DNA from: Podospora comata
Taxonomy: Eukaryota > Ascomycota > Sordariomycetes > Sordariales > Podosporaceae
DNA length: 64,000 nucleotides
Direction: 5' to 3'
Assembly (NCBI GenBank): GCA_017354895.1
Contig: CP071497.1
Coordinates: 4,092,001-4,156,000, forward strand
The position numbers and the translations under genes were made by a program. A model generated the notes under the pieces. The model searched no databases. It was not told the origin of the DNA and saw only the letters and a list, made by a program, of their open reading frames with translations. Positions within the stretch are counted from its first letter, which is position 1. Each line of letters begins with the position of its first letter. Shown one piece after another: positions 11,001 through 21,973 of this stretch.

Positions 11001-12412
11001 ATGCCCTTTCTGGCCTCAATGTTACCTCATGAGTGGATGAACGCCTACTGGGTGTGGTCGGAGTTGGTAGTCTCTCGGATATCCCTCCAGGAGCTCCCCC
11101 AGGAGCAGTCACAGTTGTTTGCTTCGCCAACCTACCGCTTCCTTCTTGATTAACAAGTGTTTCAGTTGACGCAGTCCCCAATTGCCTCGAGGTTGCTTGG
11201 ATTGTGGAAGGCTTTGATGACGATGTCCCTTGCTTATCTTGTGTTTTTACGGCATCCTGTACCGGAGATGATCTGGCTGGAATGGCGGCTTGAGTCGCAG
11301 AAGCTCTGATGGGTTGACGGGGAGTAGGGGATCTGGTGGGAGGTAGAGTTCCGTTGGTTGGGTTGTCAACCGTGGAGGCAGAGCCAACATCCCTTGTCTC
11401 GAGTTGGGCGGGGAGTCTTTTAGCCTTTGTGAGTGTCGGCGTGGGTGCAGGAGAAGACACCTTTGAGTCAGTTTGCCACGTGCGTGGCCCTGATGAGGGT
11501 ACACCCAAAAGGCTAGCGGGGCGTGGTCGAGGTTCGGTCTTTAGTACTCCAGATGGAATCAAAGCAATAGGGGAACCCAGAGCGACTGGTATGCCAGAGA
11601 GCGATTGTCTCCTCGTCTCAGTACTACTTGTTGCCCTAGGCGGGACAGGTGCTTTGCTTGATGGTGTTGCACCTCGTCCATGTTGTGTCGTGGAAGGTCT
11701 TGGTCCTATTGGCGTAGTTGAGCTCCGTGGCCCTGGCAGGGAATATGATGAGGGACTTGTGAGTCGGCTGTTGCTTTTGGATTGCTTGGGGCCACTTGAC
11801 GGCTTTGGACGTATCTTCACTCCCACCATTGACGGCATCGAAGACGGTTTGCGTAACGATGAGGCAGACAAGGACCTGTGCCGCGCTGCTTGAGGACTGT
11901 GTGACTTCAAACCGCCAGGTACAGCTGTATTTTCTCCTTTGGGCGTAGGGGGCTGGGTGAACGGTGGAGTTTGTGCGGTTCGGATTGTCTGCCTGGTGCC
12001 AGTGAATGTTGGCGCAGATAGCCTAAATATCGGCATGTTAAATTTGGACTTTCAGACTTTGCGATATGGTATACATCGGGAAGGCTTGCGTCCATCAAGT
12101 ACGCGGGTGGGACAAACAAGGGCGGGGGTGGGCTTGTGGAGGCAACTGGGTAGCACAAGACCAAAAGTGACAGAACAAGTGAAGTACTGACAACTCAGTT
12201 TGTTTCAGAGGTATCCGCGAGCGAGAGCCACCCAGGGCTAGAGGTGAGGATTTTCTGATGTCGCCCGTGGTGGCCGGGAGACCACCACCCTCGTTCTCGA
12301 GGACAGCTCCATCGGCAGGGGCCTCATCGTCATCATCCTCCAACAGGCGCGCAGTGCTCCCTGGTTGTCCGGCTACGGCTGTTGCGGGCTCCGGCGGTCG
12401 TTGTCTCTCCAT
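8052..12412 (-). CDS. large Ser/Pro-rich protein of unknown function
   Basis: Three exons, 12412-12192, 12022-9126 and 9052-8052, give 1372 residues. Intron 2 (73 nt) is strong, with GTAAGC and a TGCTAACA branch. Intron 1 (169 nt) has a less usual GTCAGT donor, but phase is kept and the upstream exon reads like protein (MERQRPPEPATAVAG, then an acidic run LLEDDDDEAPAD). An alternative start at 12036, inside that intron, would give 1303 residues. Roughly residues 1-650 are Ser/Pro/Thr-rich and probably disordered. About 690-1010 looks folded (RTVEVTWERTLNNPADKFNF, LCLMVRRYYGFREGMKW). The C-terminal 300 residues are again Lys/Ser/Pro-rich. No catalytic motif, membrane span or signal peptide is visible. 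The layout suggests a scaffold or regulatory protein, but that is inference. Confidence 0.75.
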
Positions 12413-13194
12413 TTGTATACAGATGGCTGTGTATTCAAGGTAGAGAAAGTTGGTGATGCTGCCGTCTTTGATGGCAGTGGATGCTCGGCGCAAGCCATTC
12501 CGATCCCGCCTTGGGTTTTCGCGACTAAGCTCCCCCTGACTTGTGCCACAAGACCCGAACCCAATGAGCACGCATCATAGCTCATGGCCCCTTAAAGTTC
12601 CCCCACCGTGGGCGACGAAGCCCCAACGGCGATGTGGTTCTTAGGACACGGCTAACGGCGCTACACCAACAAGGCGAGCCTTTCAAGGCGGCGGGGCAGC
12701 CATCATATATCTGGGGAGTTGGAATGGATGAGACAAGCCCAGCTCAGGTATACGAAGAAATAGGGAGGTCGCTGCATGAATTCTGCGACAGTTGCTGGCG
12801 TGAACGAGATGGAGATGTTGTGGCACACAGCAAGCAGCAAAAACAGTCTTGGCAGTCACTTATTGGAATTGGCTTGGCGGATGTCAAAAGCGGGTCCATG
12901 CCAAGACAGCATGAAGTGTGAAGGGGTCTAGATAAGATAAGATCATGCCGGGGTTGTTATCGATAACAGCCCAACCCTGGCAACCCCGCGAAAAAACGTC
13001 AGTCACCCCGCCATAAGCTCTGGCGGCTGCTTGAAGCTTCTGGTGCTGTCTCGTGGCGCCCGCCCTTGGTATTTTTGCCTCCTACTTTTTGCGATAAAAC
13101 ATTTGCTGACGGCGCCTCCCATAATTGTGCTGCTCTCTTGATAGCTGCACACATAAACCAACATTTATCTGAACCGCAAAGACCAACCATCACC
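12413..13194. other. divergent promoter region
   Basis: A 0.78-kb gap between the minus-strand large gene and the plus-strand PBDC1-type gene, so it probably holds both promoters. It contains the GATA-rich palindrome listed separately. Plus-strand frames here (for example 12634-12921) lack domain features. Confidence 0.6.
12928..12985. promoter_or_regulatory. GATA motifs and nested inverted repeat
   Basis: Two overlapping GATAAG motifs (about 12933-12943) are followed by an inverted repeat. Its centre is the perfect 12-bp palindrome GTTATCGATAAC, itself two opposed GATA cores, and its imperfect outer arms are GCCGGGGTT and AACCCTGGC. GATA factors (nitrogen, iron and light regulators) bind such sites in fungi. 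The position, 210-270 bp upstream of the PBDC1-type start, is promoter-like. Binding is inferred. Confidence 0.4.
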
Positions 13195-13800
13195 ATGTCT
13201 GTCGTCGGAGGTCCCGTTCCCAAGAACTTTGACGCTGAAAATGCGGACAACCTCGAGGATGTGCGACTTCCCTGTTCCTAAATTGCCTGCCCAGCGCTTC
13301 CATTGACACTATGATGCCGTAGATCGAGAAGCAGTTCGCCGTCAAGGCTGTCCAGCACATGGCCACCTACTGGTCCATCCTCGAGAAGGTCAAGGGCTCT
13401 ACCCTGCGCCTGACCAAGATCGACGACGAGATCTACGAGCACCTCAAGACCGACTTCCCCGAGTTCGACCCTGCTGCCACCATTGATGAAGACGAGATGA
13501 AGAGCAAAACCGGCAAGGAGAGGTGGCGCAAGTTCCTGATGGCCTACGACAAGAGGGTCGATGACTACAACTTTGGCACCATGCTGCGCTCCAACCCCAA
13601 GGCCGAGTACACCGAGGAGGATACCATCTTCGGTATGTTTTGGCTGGAGGAACGGACCTCTCGAGAATTGATCACTAACACCTTAAACAGTACCAAGAAT
13701 GCAATTTTACGCCATCGAGATTGCGCGAAACAAGCTTGGCCTGAATGACTGGATCTACGAGAAGGCGCAGCAGGAGAAGGCTGCTGGATCTAGCGCCTGA
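13195..13800 (+). CDS. PBDC1: PBDC1/YPL225W family protein (eEF1A chaperone)
   Basis: Exons 13195-13260, 13323-13632 and 13691-13800 (introns of 62 and 58 nt, both GT...AG) give 161 residues. The core matches the PBDC1 family (once named polysaccharide biosynthesis domain) as I know it: QFAVKAVQHMATYW, LTKIDDEIYEHLKTDFPEF, KTGKERWRKF, DYNFGTMLRSNP and RMQFYAIEIARNKLGLNDW. Length is typical for the family. The yeast member, YPL225W, has been reported to act at the ribosome as a dedicated chaperone for nascent elongation factor eEF1A; the older polysaccharide label is misleading. There is no signal peptide or membrane span, so it should be cytosolic. The second exon carries most of the domain. 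Confidence 0.9.
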
Positions 13801-14217
13801 AGATAATACTTTTTCTGAAGTTAGAAATGATACCTACCTCTTCACTGTTCTTCTCAAGTGAGATGATGTCCCCTGTGCCTGTACCTCGCTCTGGACCCTT
13901 GTGCGTGGCCCCCCACCATGCTTTGTACCCCTTAGTATTGTCCTCGACCACAGCCCCTGAAGAGCACCACACCACAATACCAACATCGCACAAAGGCTTA
14001 CAGCCTCACCACACGTCCCATTATACTCAGGAACCAAGAGGCAGCAATCATGGAAGCCACACAGACTTTTTGTCGGGAATTACTTCCATGCCGAAATCCG
14101 ACTTCGTTTTCCCATACTTTGTCGACGCACCCATCTCGATCAATTGACAGCACTTGGTCTCATTCGTCTCGACCAATTCCATGATCCTCTCTCCCCGAGA
14201 GACTTATCACCATCGAC
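13801..14217. other. intergenic, promoter of the ABC exporter
   Basis: This stretch lies between the PBDC1-type stop and the ABC exporter start. It is CT-rich toward the downstream gene and holds no supported frame. Confidence 0.5.
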
Positions 14218-17200
14218 ATGGTTTCCTCGTCAATTCCTCAGTCCTCTTCCCTCAATGGGTACCCGACTCCAACGACAGAGCGGGACGACATCGCCATCAA
14301 AATAAAGGAGACACCAAGCGAACTAGAAAAGGCTGGGCCAGTCCCGATCACAAGATCGACATTCGCGACGCTATTCAGCTTCACCCGACCGAAACACATA
14401 CCTCTCACTCTTCTCTCGTTTCTCACTGCTTCCCTCGTTGCGGCTGGCCGCACTGCTTATGCCATCATGCTTGGCAAGATCTTCGAAATTGTGTCGAAAT
14501 GGGGTGCCGGCACCCTGACACCCAACGAGTTTGTTTCCCAGATCTCACAATGGTCCATCTACTTCGTCCTTCTTGGGCTGGGAGTATGGCTGTTTTCTTC
14601 GATTGACATTGCCCTGTGGGTGGTGTCTGGCGAATTGAGGGCCAGGACAACAAGAGAGATCATGTTTGGATCGTTATTGCGCAAGACGGCGGGGTGGTAT
14701 GATCTTAGGGGCGAGGGTGTTTGGGCATTGCTTGTGCAGGTTCAGACGTAAGTCGCATGATTTGAGGTGCTGAACAGGAGCCAGACTGACAAAACAACAG
14801 GCAGACCCGAGAGCTTCAGCTGGCCACCTCCCAGACATTGGGCTTTTTGGTCTGCGATGTGCTGGTCTTTGTGGCCTGCTTCATCGTCGCTTTTTCCTTC
14901 TCCTGGAAACTCACGCTGGTGCTGCTCGCTACTGGCGTGCCATCGGCTGTGATACTCTGGGCCCTCGGCCGCTTCCTCGAACCCGCCATCGAAGGGCAGA
15001 AGCGAGAATTAGCAGAGGCTGCCAAGCATGCCACCGCCGCAACCACATCCATCGATATCGTCAAGGTTTACAATGCAGCCGATCAGGAAGCCTTTCAGTT
15101 CATCTCAGCCATCCGCCGGTCTGCCAAGTACTACTCGAGGCAGGTGCTTTGCAACTGCGGCCAGATGAGCTACATCAAGATGTGGATGATCATGCTGTTC
15201 GTGGTGGGCTTTTACTTTGCCGTTGTTCTCGTCGGGAGAGGTGATCTCACTCCGGGAAATGCACTCACAACCTTTTACGCTGCTTTGAGTGCTTTCAAGA
15301 GTATAGAGACTCTGGGGCCCGAGTGGCTGATATTGGCCAAGGGAATGCAGGCTGCGCAGCTGCTCAAGAATGTGGCCGGTGAGGAGGCAAATGAGGAGCT
15401 CGACAAGAATAACGGATGGAAGAAGCCTTCAAGCTGCACGGGCGACATCAAGATGACGAATGTCAGCTTTGCCTATCCCTCCAACCCAACCAAGACGGTG
15501 CTCGAGCCATCAACGTTTCACTTTCCCGAGGGAGAACTCACTTTTGTTGTGGGCAGGAGTGGTTCCGGGAAGAGTACGCTGGGAAATCTTTTGCTGAGAT
15601 TCTATGAACCTACCGATGGCCACATTACTGTCGACGGCCATGACGTTACGACACTTGATCTGGAATGGCTACGCCGCAATGTCACACTCATTCAGCAGTC
15701 AAGCATCCTGTTCAACGATACCTTCGCCAAAAACGTTGCGTTTGGTGCCACCGAGCCGGACAAGGTCCCCCCTGAGGCGATCCAGCATGCCTGCGGCATG
15801 GCGCTTCTCCAGTCCACCATCACGGGCATGCCTGATGGCATCAACACGCAGCTCGGTTCTGGCGGCCACAACCTCAGCGGTGGACAAAAGCAACGGCTGG
15901 CACTTGCCAGAGCAAAGCTTCGTGATCCCCCTGTGCTCATCCTCGACGAAATCACCAGCGGCTTGGACCCCGTCAGCAGAACCATGATCATGGAAGCTAT
16001 CCGCATCTGGCGCAAGGACAGGACCACCATCATCATCACCCACGAGGTGGGACATATTGAAGATGACGACTTTGTCTATGTCATGGCCGATGGTCGAGTT
16101 GTCCAACAAGGTCCCAGCAAGGAGATTGCCGCCGAAGAAGATGGACTCTTTGGGTCTTTGCTCGCTTCGGCAGATGATGCCTGCTCTTCAAGAGGGTCCG
16201 CCTCAACCGACAGCGACGTTGATAGTGTCTACGAGCTGTCTGATGACGAGCCAGTCCAGGAGGCCAGCTATGGGAAATTCCTCCGCGGAGCATTGATCGA
16301 CAATCCTAGGATGCATTCGCTCGGTTTTTTCCCTCGCATGTCGTGGAAATCTGATCCTGTTCAGCCTCCTCCTCAGCAGCGTCGACGGTCCACTGCCGCT
16401 AGGCCCACTTCGCACGTTTCGTTGAGGCCGCAGAGCATGCACATCGTCACGACAATGGGACGGGAAGTGCAGAGCAGCAGGATTCCGAATGCGAGACAGG
16501 AAGAGAAGCCGTCGGTGGCGGAGAGCTCGGCGTCGTTGGACTCGCTGGACAAGTTCTTTTTGGAACACTTGGCGAGCAAGAAGGATAGGAAGAAGGAACG
16601 GACGATTAAGGGTCATCGGTTACCTTCTATTGGGGCCATCTTGAAGACTGTTTGGCCTACGCTTGATAAGAGGGGGAGGTTGCAGTTGATAGCTGGGTTG
16701 CTTTTGTGTCTGGTCATTGCGGCTGGCAACCCGGTTTTTTCCTTTATCTTTGCCAATCTCATTGGGGCGTTTTGGCTGCCTGAGGGGCCGGAGTCGGCGG
16801 GGAGCACGTGGGCGGGATACCTGGCGATTGTTGCGGTGGTTGATGCCAGTGCGACGTTTCTCGGGTACTTTTTCCTGGAGAAGGTTGCTCAGAAGTGGGT
16901 GAATGCGCTGAGGGCTGAGGCCATCAGACGGATCCTCAGCCAGCCCAAGTCTTGGTTCGACAAGGCGAATCATTCTCCTAACAGGATAACGCAATGCCTG
17001 GATCGGAACGCGGAAGAGATGAGGAAGTTGGTGGGCATGTTTCTGCCGATTGTGCTGACGGTTTCGCTGATGATTCTGACGTCGTTGGTTTGGGCGTTGA
17101 TCATCAAGTGGGATCTTACTCTGGTGGCTTTGGCTGGTTTGCCTGTGGCTATTGCGGCTGCGAGGGGGAATGCGGCAGTGAGCGACAAGTGGGAGTCGAT

Positions 17201-18704
17201 TGCTAATGAGGCTGCTGCTGCGACGAGCGCCATCTTCAACGAGACGTTTGCCAACATCAAGGTTGTGCGGGCGCTGACTCTGGAGAGGTACTTTTCTGAC
17301 AAGCACAGCAAGTCTGCCCATTCGACGTATCTTTTGGGGTATAAGCGGGCTGGGTTTGTGGGCATCTTTTATGGCTTTTATCAGTCGATTGCGTTTTTCC
17401 TGACGGCGTTGGTGTTTTATTACGGGGCAAAGATTCTGAGCACCAATTCGACGACTGTTACGGATGTCATCAAGGTCATCAATCTCATTCTCTTCTCCCT
17501 AGGCACCTCGGTCATGGCGTTGAGCAACGTCCCTCAAATCGCCGCTTCAAAAGCCACCGCCACGCAGATCCTCTATTACGCCAACCTTCCCCACAACTCA
17601 AGCCACGAGGCCAAGGGAGACCGAAGAGTTGACTCCCCTCTTCCCGTGAAGATGACCAACCTCCGCTTCGCCTACCCTGGCTCCCCGAAGACGGAAGTCT
17701 TACGGAACGTCAACCTCGAGATTCAACTGGGAACATGCACCGCAATCGTCGGCTCATCGGGCTGTGGAAAATCCACCATCGCGGCTTTACTTCTTGGGCT
17801 TTATGAACCACTAAACGACACCATCCCGTCTTACCACCGGCCCCCTCCCGCCGATGTTTCTCCCACCCCATCGTCATCAAAACGGTTCTCGAATATAGGC
17901 CCTAAACTCACGCTTTCCCCTCCCACGCTAATGTGGGAAACCACCGCCACACCAAGCGTCTCTCCGCGGAACTCGATCCCGCTTTTCCCTACCAGCCCAC
18001 TGGATCAAAACCCTTCCTCTCCCCCACCCTTGACGTTTGCAGGGTGGGCTGCTTCGACCCTGGACACGGCAGCGCTGAGGGAGTTTATTTCCTATGTACC
18101 CCAAACTCCCATCTTGTTTCCCTATACGATCAGGGAAAATATCACGTATGGTCTGCCTGACTCATCGCCTTTGCTTACGGACGGAAATAATATCGAGACT
18201 GCCGCGCGGGAGGCGGGGATTCACGATTTTATCATCTCTCTTCCCCTGGGGTATGATACCTTGGTTGGAGAGGGTGGGCAGACGGTGAGCGGGGGACAGG
18301 CGCAGAGGTTGTGTATTGCGAGGGCGCTGGCGAGGAGGCCAAAGCTGTTGGTGTTGGATGAGCCGACCAGTGCGCTTGATGCGGAGGGGGCGGAGGGGGT
18401 GAGGCGGGTTGTTCAGGATTTGGTGGAGGGGGGGGACAGGGAGATGGCGGTTGTGGTTGTGACGCATAGTAAGGAGATGATGAGGGTTGCGGGGGAGGTG
18501 GTGATGGTTGAGGGGGGGGTTGTGGTTGAACGGGGGGGGTATGAGGAGTTGATCAGGAGGGGGGGGAAGTTTGCGAGCTTGGTTACGGGGGGGGTGTGGG
18601 AGCCGAGGAGGGGGAAGGAAGAGGAGGGAGGAGGTGATGATTGGGGGTTGAGGACGAGGAGGGAGGAGGCGTTGAGACGGTTGGAGGGGTTTAGTTTTCG
18701 GTGA
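14218..18704 (+). CDS. full-size ABC exporter, STE6 / a-pheromone type
   Basis: Exons 14218-14747 and 14801-18704 (53-nt intron with GTAAGT) give 1477 residues in the order TMD-NBD-TMD-NBD, expected in the plasma membrane. TMD1 carries the RELQLATSQ segment I associate with fungal STE6-like pheromone exporters. NBD1 has Walker A GRSGSGKST (near 427), signature LSGGQKQR and Walker B LILDEITSGLD. NBD2 has Walker A GSSGCGKST (near 1159), signature VSGGQAQR (near 1337) and VLDEPTSALD. A polar linker of about 150 residues joins the halves. Unusually, about 110 residues, mostly Pro/Ser-rich, separate Walker A from the Q-loop (SYVPQTP) in NBD2. No mating-type or pheromone-processing gene is nearby. 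The substrate, a farnesylated peptide pheromone, is inferred; a general ABCB drug pump is the alternative. Confidence 0.88.
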
Positions 18705-19046
18705 GGGGGGCGGGGGGCGGGGGAGTTCTTTTTTATGAGGTATATGGGTTATGGCGTTTATGAGGGAGGGTATGATGGGTTTTGGGATTGAGACGCGGAA
18801 ATGGTATATACGATAGATTGGTACACAGAATTTTCACACTTGGTTGCAGCTGGCTTTTTTCTTTATCCATTTCCCAGATTGTTAAGCGCATGTTTGTGTA
18901 GTTCAGTGTCCTTGCCGGTTCATTGTTCACAACTCTTACATGACCGTTCAAACCTCCGAGTCCAAGCCAAGGCCCTCCCAGATCGGACCTCCGGGGATAA
19001 CATATGTCTGCACAAAACGAATCAGTGTTTTCTGGCCAAGAAATCA
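18705..19046. other. convergent 3' intergenic region
   Basis: The 3' ends of the ABC exporter (+) and the AA9 gene (-) face each other here. The first 60 bases continue the G-rich tract of the exporter's last exon. No gene is seen. Confidence 0.5.
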
Positions 19047-20018
19047 TCATCCCAACAACGAACTTGGACGCACCGTCGTATTGACATTCTCCTCGGAGTA
19101 AATGTCAACAAAAACACTCTCGTCTGCCCCCTCTGCTCGTCAGCTCAACCCTTTCCCTTTTTCCCTTCCCAATTCACAACTAGGTAACTCACCATCTTGA
19201 TCATACGCCCCAGGAAAAACCTTCAAATACCCCCCCGGCACCTCCCCTTCCACCCCCTTCCCTTCCTTCCCCCCCGTCACCTCCAAGTGAGCACACTCGG
19301 GATAAAACTGAGGCCTAAACCCAACATGCAAACTGAGAATCTCATGTCTAATGATATACCTCCCACTGCCCAAACCCTCTGGCAGTCTCACCGGCCACAA
19401 CCCCGGCTCCCCATCCCATCGCTGAAAACTCTTCTGATACCACGTTCCTAGCTCTAGTGTCCCATCCAATAAGCCTGCCTCCCATATCTTGAACCATTTC
19501 GCTTCGGTCAGGTTGACAGCGTTGCAGTTGTCGTCCGGGCAGCGGGTGAGCCAGGCGGTCATGGGGCCGACGGGGTGAAGCCAGTAGTAGTACACCGCCG
19601 TGATGACCTCGCCCGCGCTGATCGGGATGGAGGACGGGGGGGGCGTGCCGGGGTCGTTGCATGCTAGGAAGGGGGAGGTGGGACTGAAGAGGGGGTCGAT
19701 GGTGGTCCATTGGCGCTGGGTGAGCCAGGGTTTGTTGAGCTGCTCTTCCGGTGGGGTCGAGGGGTCGTATCTGCCTTCTCAGTCAGTGTCTTGAGTTGCA
19801 AGACAGGGAAAAAGTGGATTCGTCGCTTGAGGTTGCAGGTGTCTTGGTGGTGGTAGAGGTCGAGCAGAAGGAAAGAAAAAGGAATGCCGTCACATCCGTC
19901 CCTACCCTCGATACCAAGTCTCGCCAACCGTGTAGTTGGACAGTCCCCCGTGTGCAGACGCCGGCCCCGGGAGGAGGGCAGCAGCCAAGAATGCCGCCAA
20001 GATCACCGGTACCATCAT
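19047..20018 (-). CDS. AA9 lytic polysaccharide monooxygenase (former GH61)
   Basis: Secreted copper enzyme that oxidatively cuts cellulose and, in some members, hemicellulose. Exons 20018-19906, 19770-19193 and 19123-19047 (introns of 135 and 69 nt) give 255 residues. The signal peptide MMVPVILAAFLAAALLPGPASA ends directly before His23, the N-terminal histidine of the copper brace. The second brace histidine is about His103, in WLHPVGPM. The axial tyrosine is in QFYPECAHLEV, about Tyr194. The segment RYIIRHEILSLH is the usual AA9 core strand. The last exon gives the typical end (FPGAY, then VFVDIYSEEN). There is no linker or CBM1 after the catalytic domain. Substrate and C1/C4 preference cannot be read from the sequence. 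Confidence 0.93.
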
Positions 20019-20104
20019 CACGACTTCCCACCAAAGTCAGGTTTTGGGGTCCGTAGGAGAGGAAAAGGCTGGGCACAGTGGGCAGGTATGCTTGGGCAAC
20101 GGAG

Positions 20105-20118
20105 GGTGTATATCAAGT
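20105..20118 (-). promoter_or_regulatory. TATA-like box of the AA9 gene
   Basis: The minus strand reads GATATACACC, about 90-100 bp upstream of the AA9 start at 20018. Spacing fits a core promoter. The call is weak, because short AT motifs are common. Confidence 0.3.
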
Positions 20119-20689
20119 CCGAGGAGGCTCTTTCGTTGTGGAAAACTAGCTCACTCTCACCTCTTCTGCAAATTTACATGGCTGTATATTTTCCACTTTC
20201 GCAAACCAGCTCCAGTTGGAGAATCCCCTTCCCAGCAGATCGGGAATGGCCAAAATCTCATGGAACAACTCACGACCCGTTCGCCATCAGACGAAAACTC
20301 GGTCGTCCCGGACGAGATGAGCTGCGCGCTCAGGGATGGACTGGTCTTCCCTAAAGAGGTTCAGGAGTGATCTCAGGCACGTTCCCCGCACATAATCTAG
20401 ATAAATAGACCTTGTGACGAAGACACGGCGTTGCCAATATGGCGGCTATATTTGACCACCACTGCCCACCCGGTCTCTGGGTAAGTGGCGGCAATATCAA
20501 CAACCAGCACCTGCAGTTTTGACAAAATGTGCAATAGTCATGAGTGCAATATTGGTATCACGATCTCTGCTGATTGCCTCGTTGATTCGATAAAATGGGC
20601 CGCAAAGCAAGCATGACGATCGAAAGTTTCAAGAACCAAACGCCAAGCCCAAGGTAGGTAAGGCGTATCGATGGTGGCGAGTAAGTGAT

Positions 20690-20748
20690 CCCATGTGGCA
20701 TTCATGTGGCAGTCGTGTGGCCGCCGTGTGGCATTCATGTGGCATTGA
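20690..20748. repeat. short direct repeats with GTGGC core
   Basis: Five near-copies of a 10-11-bp unit (CATGTGGCATT, CATGTGGCAGT, CGTGTGGCCGC, CGTGTGGCATT, CATGTGGCATT) follow one another in the AA9-CE15 intergenic region. It could be a clustered binding site or a decaying minisatellite. Confidence 0.6.
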
Positions 20749-21870
20749 AGGACCTTACCAGCATGCCCTGCAACATGTCGGCAGTCTTAGAGAGCTCAAT
20801 CAATTGGTCTGGGGTACATGGGGTGCCCCGAATTCTCCGGCGTGGGACACCATCGACTTTTGCCGCGAACCCCAACGTCACTGCGAGATCTGTCAAGCTG
20901 GCTTGGCGGACATATGGCCCACTGGGGCCTGAGTACCCGTGACGATCGAGGAGCCAAGCTAGTGACAGCCGTTCTGGAACGCTCAGGTTGAGTTGGGATG
21001 TTGGTAGGTCTTGTCAGGGGCAGACCGGTATTGCTGTATTAGGTACCACCATCGACGCAGCGTCGTCTTCCACTTGGTAGACGATCAGTGGACCGATGTT
21101 CTCCAGATCCAACAACTTTAGAAACCTCAACGATTCGGCCAAGACAAGATGGAAACGAAACAAACACAACAATAAAAGAGATGATAAATCCTGCCCCAAG
21201 CCCGTCTCGTCAATCCCACAATCGGGACTGGGTCAGCCGTGGCTGCATTCGGAAGCATCCCGTCGGCCGGTGCCAATCGGCGGTCGAAGTAGAGGCCGAG
21301 GGTCAACGAGAAGGTGTGTGTTTGATCTGCGATGCGCCGGCAAATATCCATATTACCCCCAATCAGTTCCCAATCTCGTCGAGAATTCACACGGGCTTGG
21401 GAACACGTGCAGCCTCCGCCATCATCCAAAGTGCCAAGACAGGGTAACAACAGACAACCGTCTTTGTTTTGCCTTCTGCCGCCGCCGCACGCATTTGACC
21501 CCTGTTGACGGGAGACAACCACGTTGAATTCACCCTGCCAACCAACCAAATGTCAAACCATCGCCATCGATCTGGGTGGGGTACAGCGTCCGTTCCCGGG
21601 GGAGGGAGGACAAGCAAGGCTGCACCGTCTTCTTCGCCACGCTTGAGGAATCTGAGAAGCGGATTGGAGGAATTATTCTTGTAGGGGTTGACCAAGATTC
21701 AATATCAGCTCGACCCATGATTGATTGCAGCCGGCAAGGCCGCAGGGAAGCAAGCGTCCGGAGAATATTGCAGATGACGCCGCTCCAGGCACAGCTCCCG
21801 CATCCCTTTTTGCCTCCTACCACCCACCCGGGATGGGGCTCATGAGGGGAGGCCGAGCGAGTAGCTGAGT

Positions 21871-21881
21871 CCATATAAGGA
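21871..21881 (+). promoter_or_regulatory. TATA-like box of the CE15 gene
   Basis: CATATAAGG lies about 100 bp upstream of the CE15 ATG at 21974, a normal TATA distance for a highly inducible secreted-enzyme gene. Confidence 0.45.
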
Positions 21882-21973
21882 TCAGAAGTCGTCAAACGAC
21901 TTGCCATGGGAAGGGGTAACCAACTCTTTGTGTTCATCTCTTGACAGCACGTCTCCTCCCAAGAATCGTCATC

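Larger units (their letters stand above)
20019..21973. other. divergent promoter region between AA9 and CE15
   Basis: A 1.95-kb gap between two secreted cell-wall enzyme genes that diverge from it. Apart from the TATA-like boxes and a short direct repeat at 20690-20748 I find nothing defined. Frames on both strands (for example 21127-21549 minus) lack motifs. The length is large for this window, and regulator sites for both genes could lie here. G-rich CreA-like cores occur (for instance GTGGGG near 21574), but such cores are frequent by chance. Confidence 0.5.
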
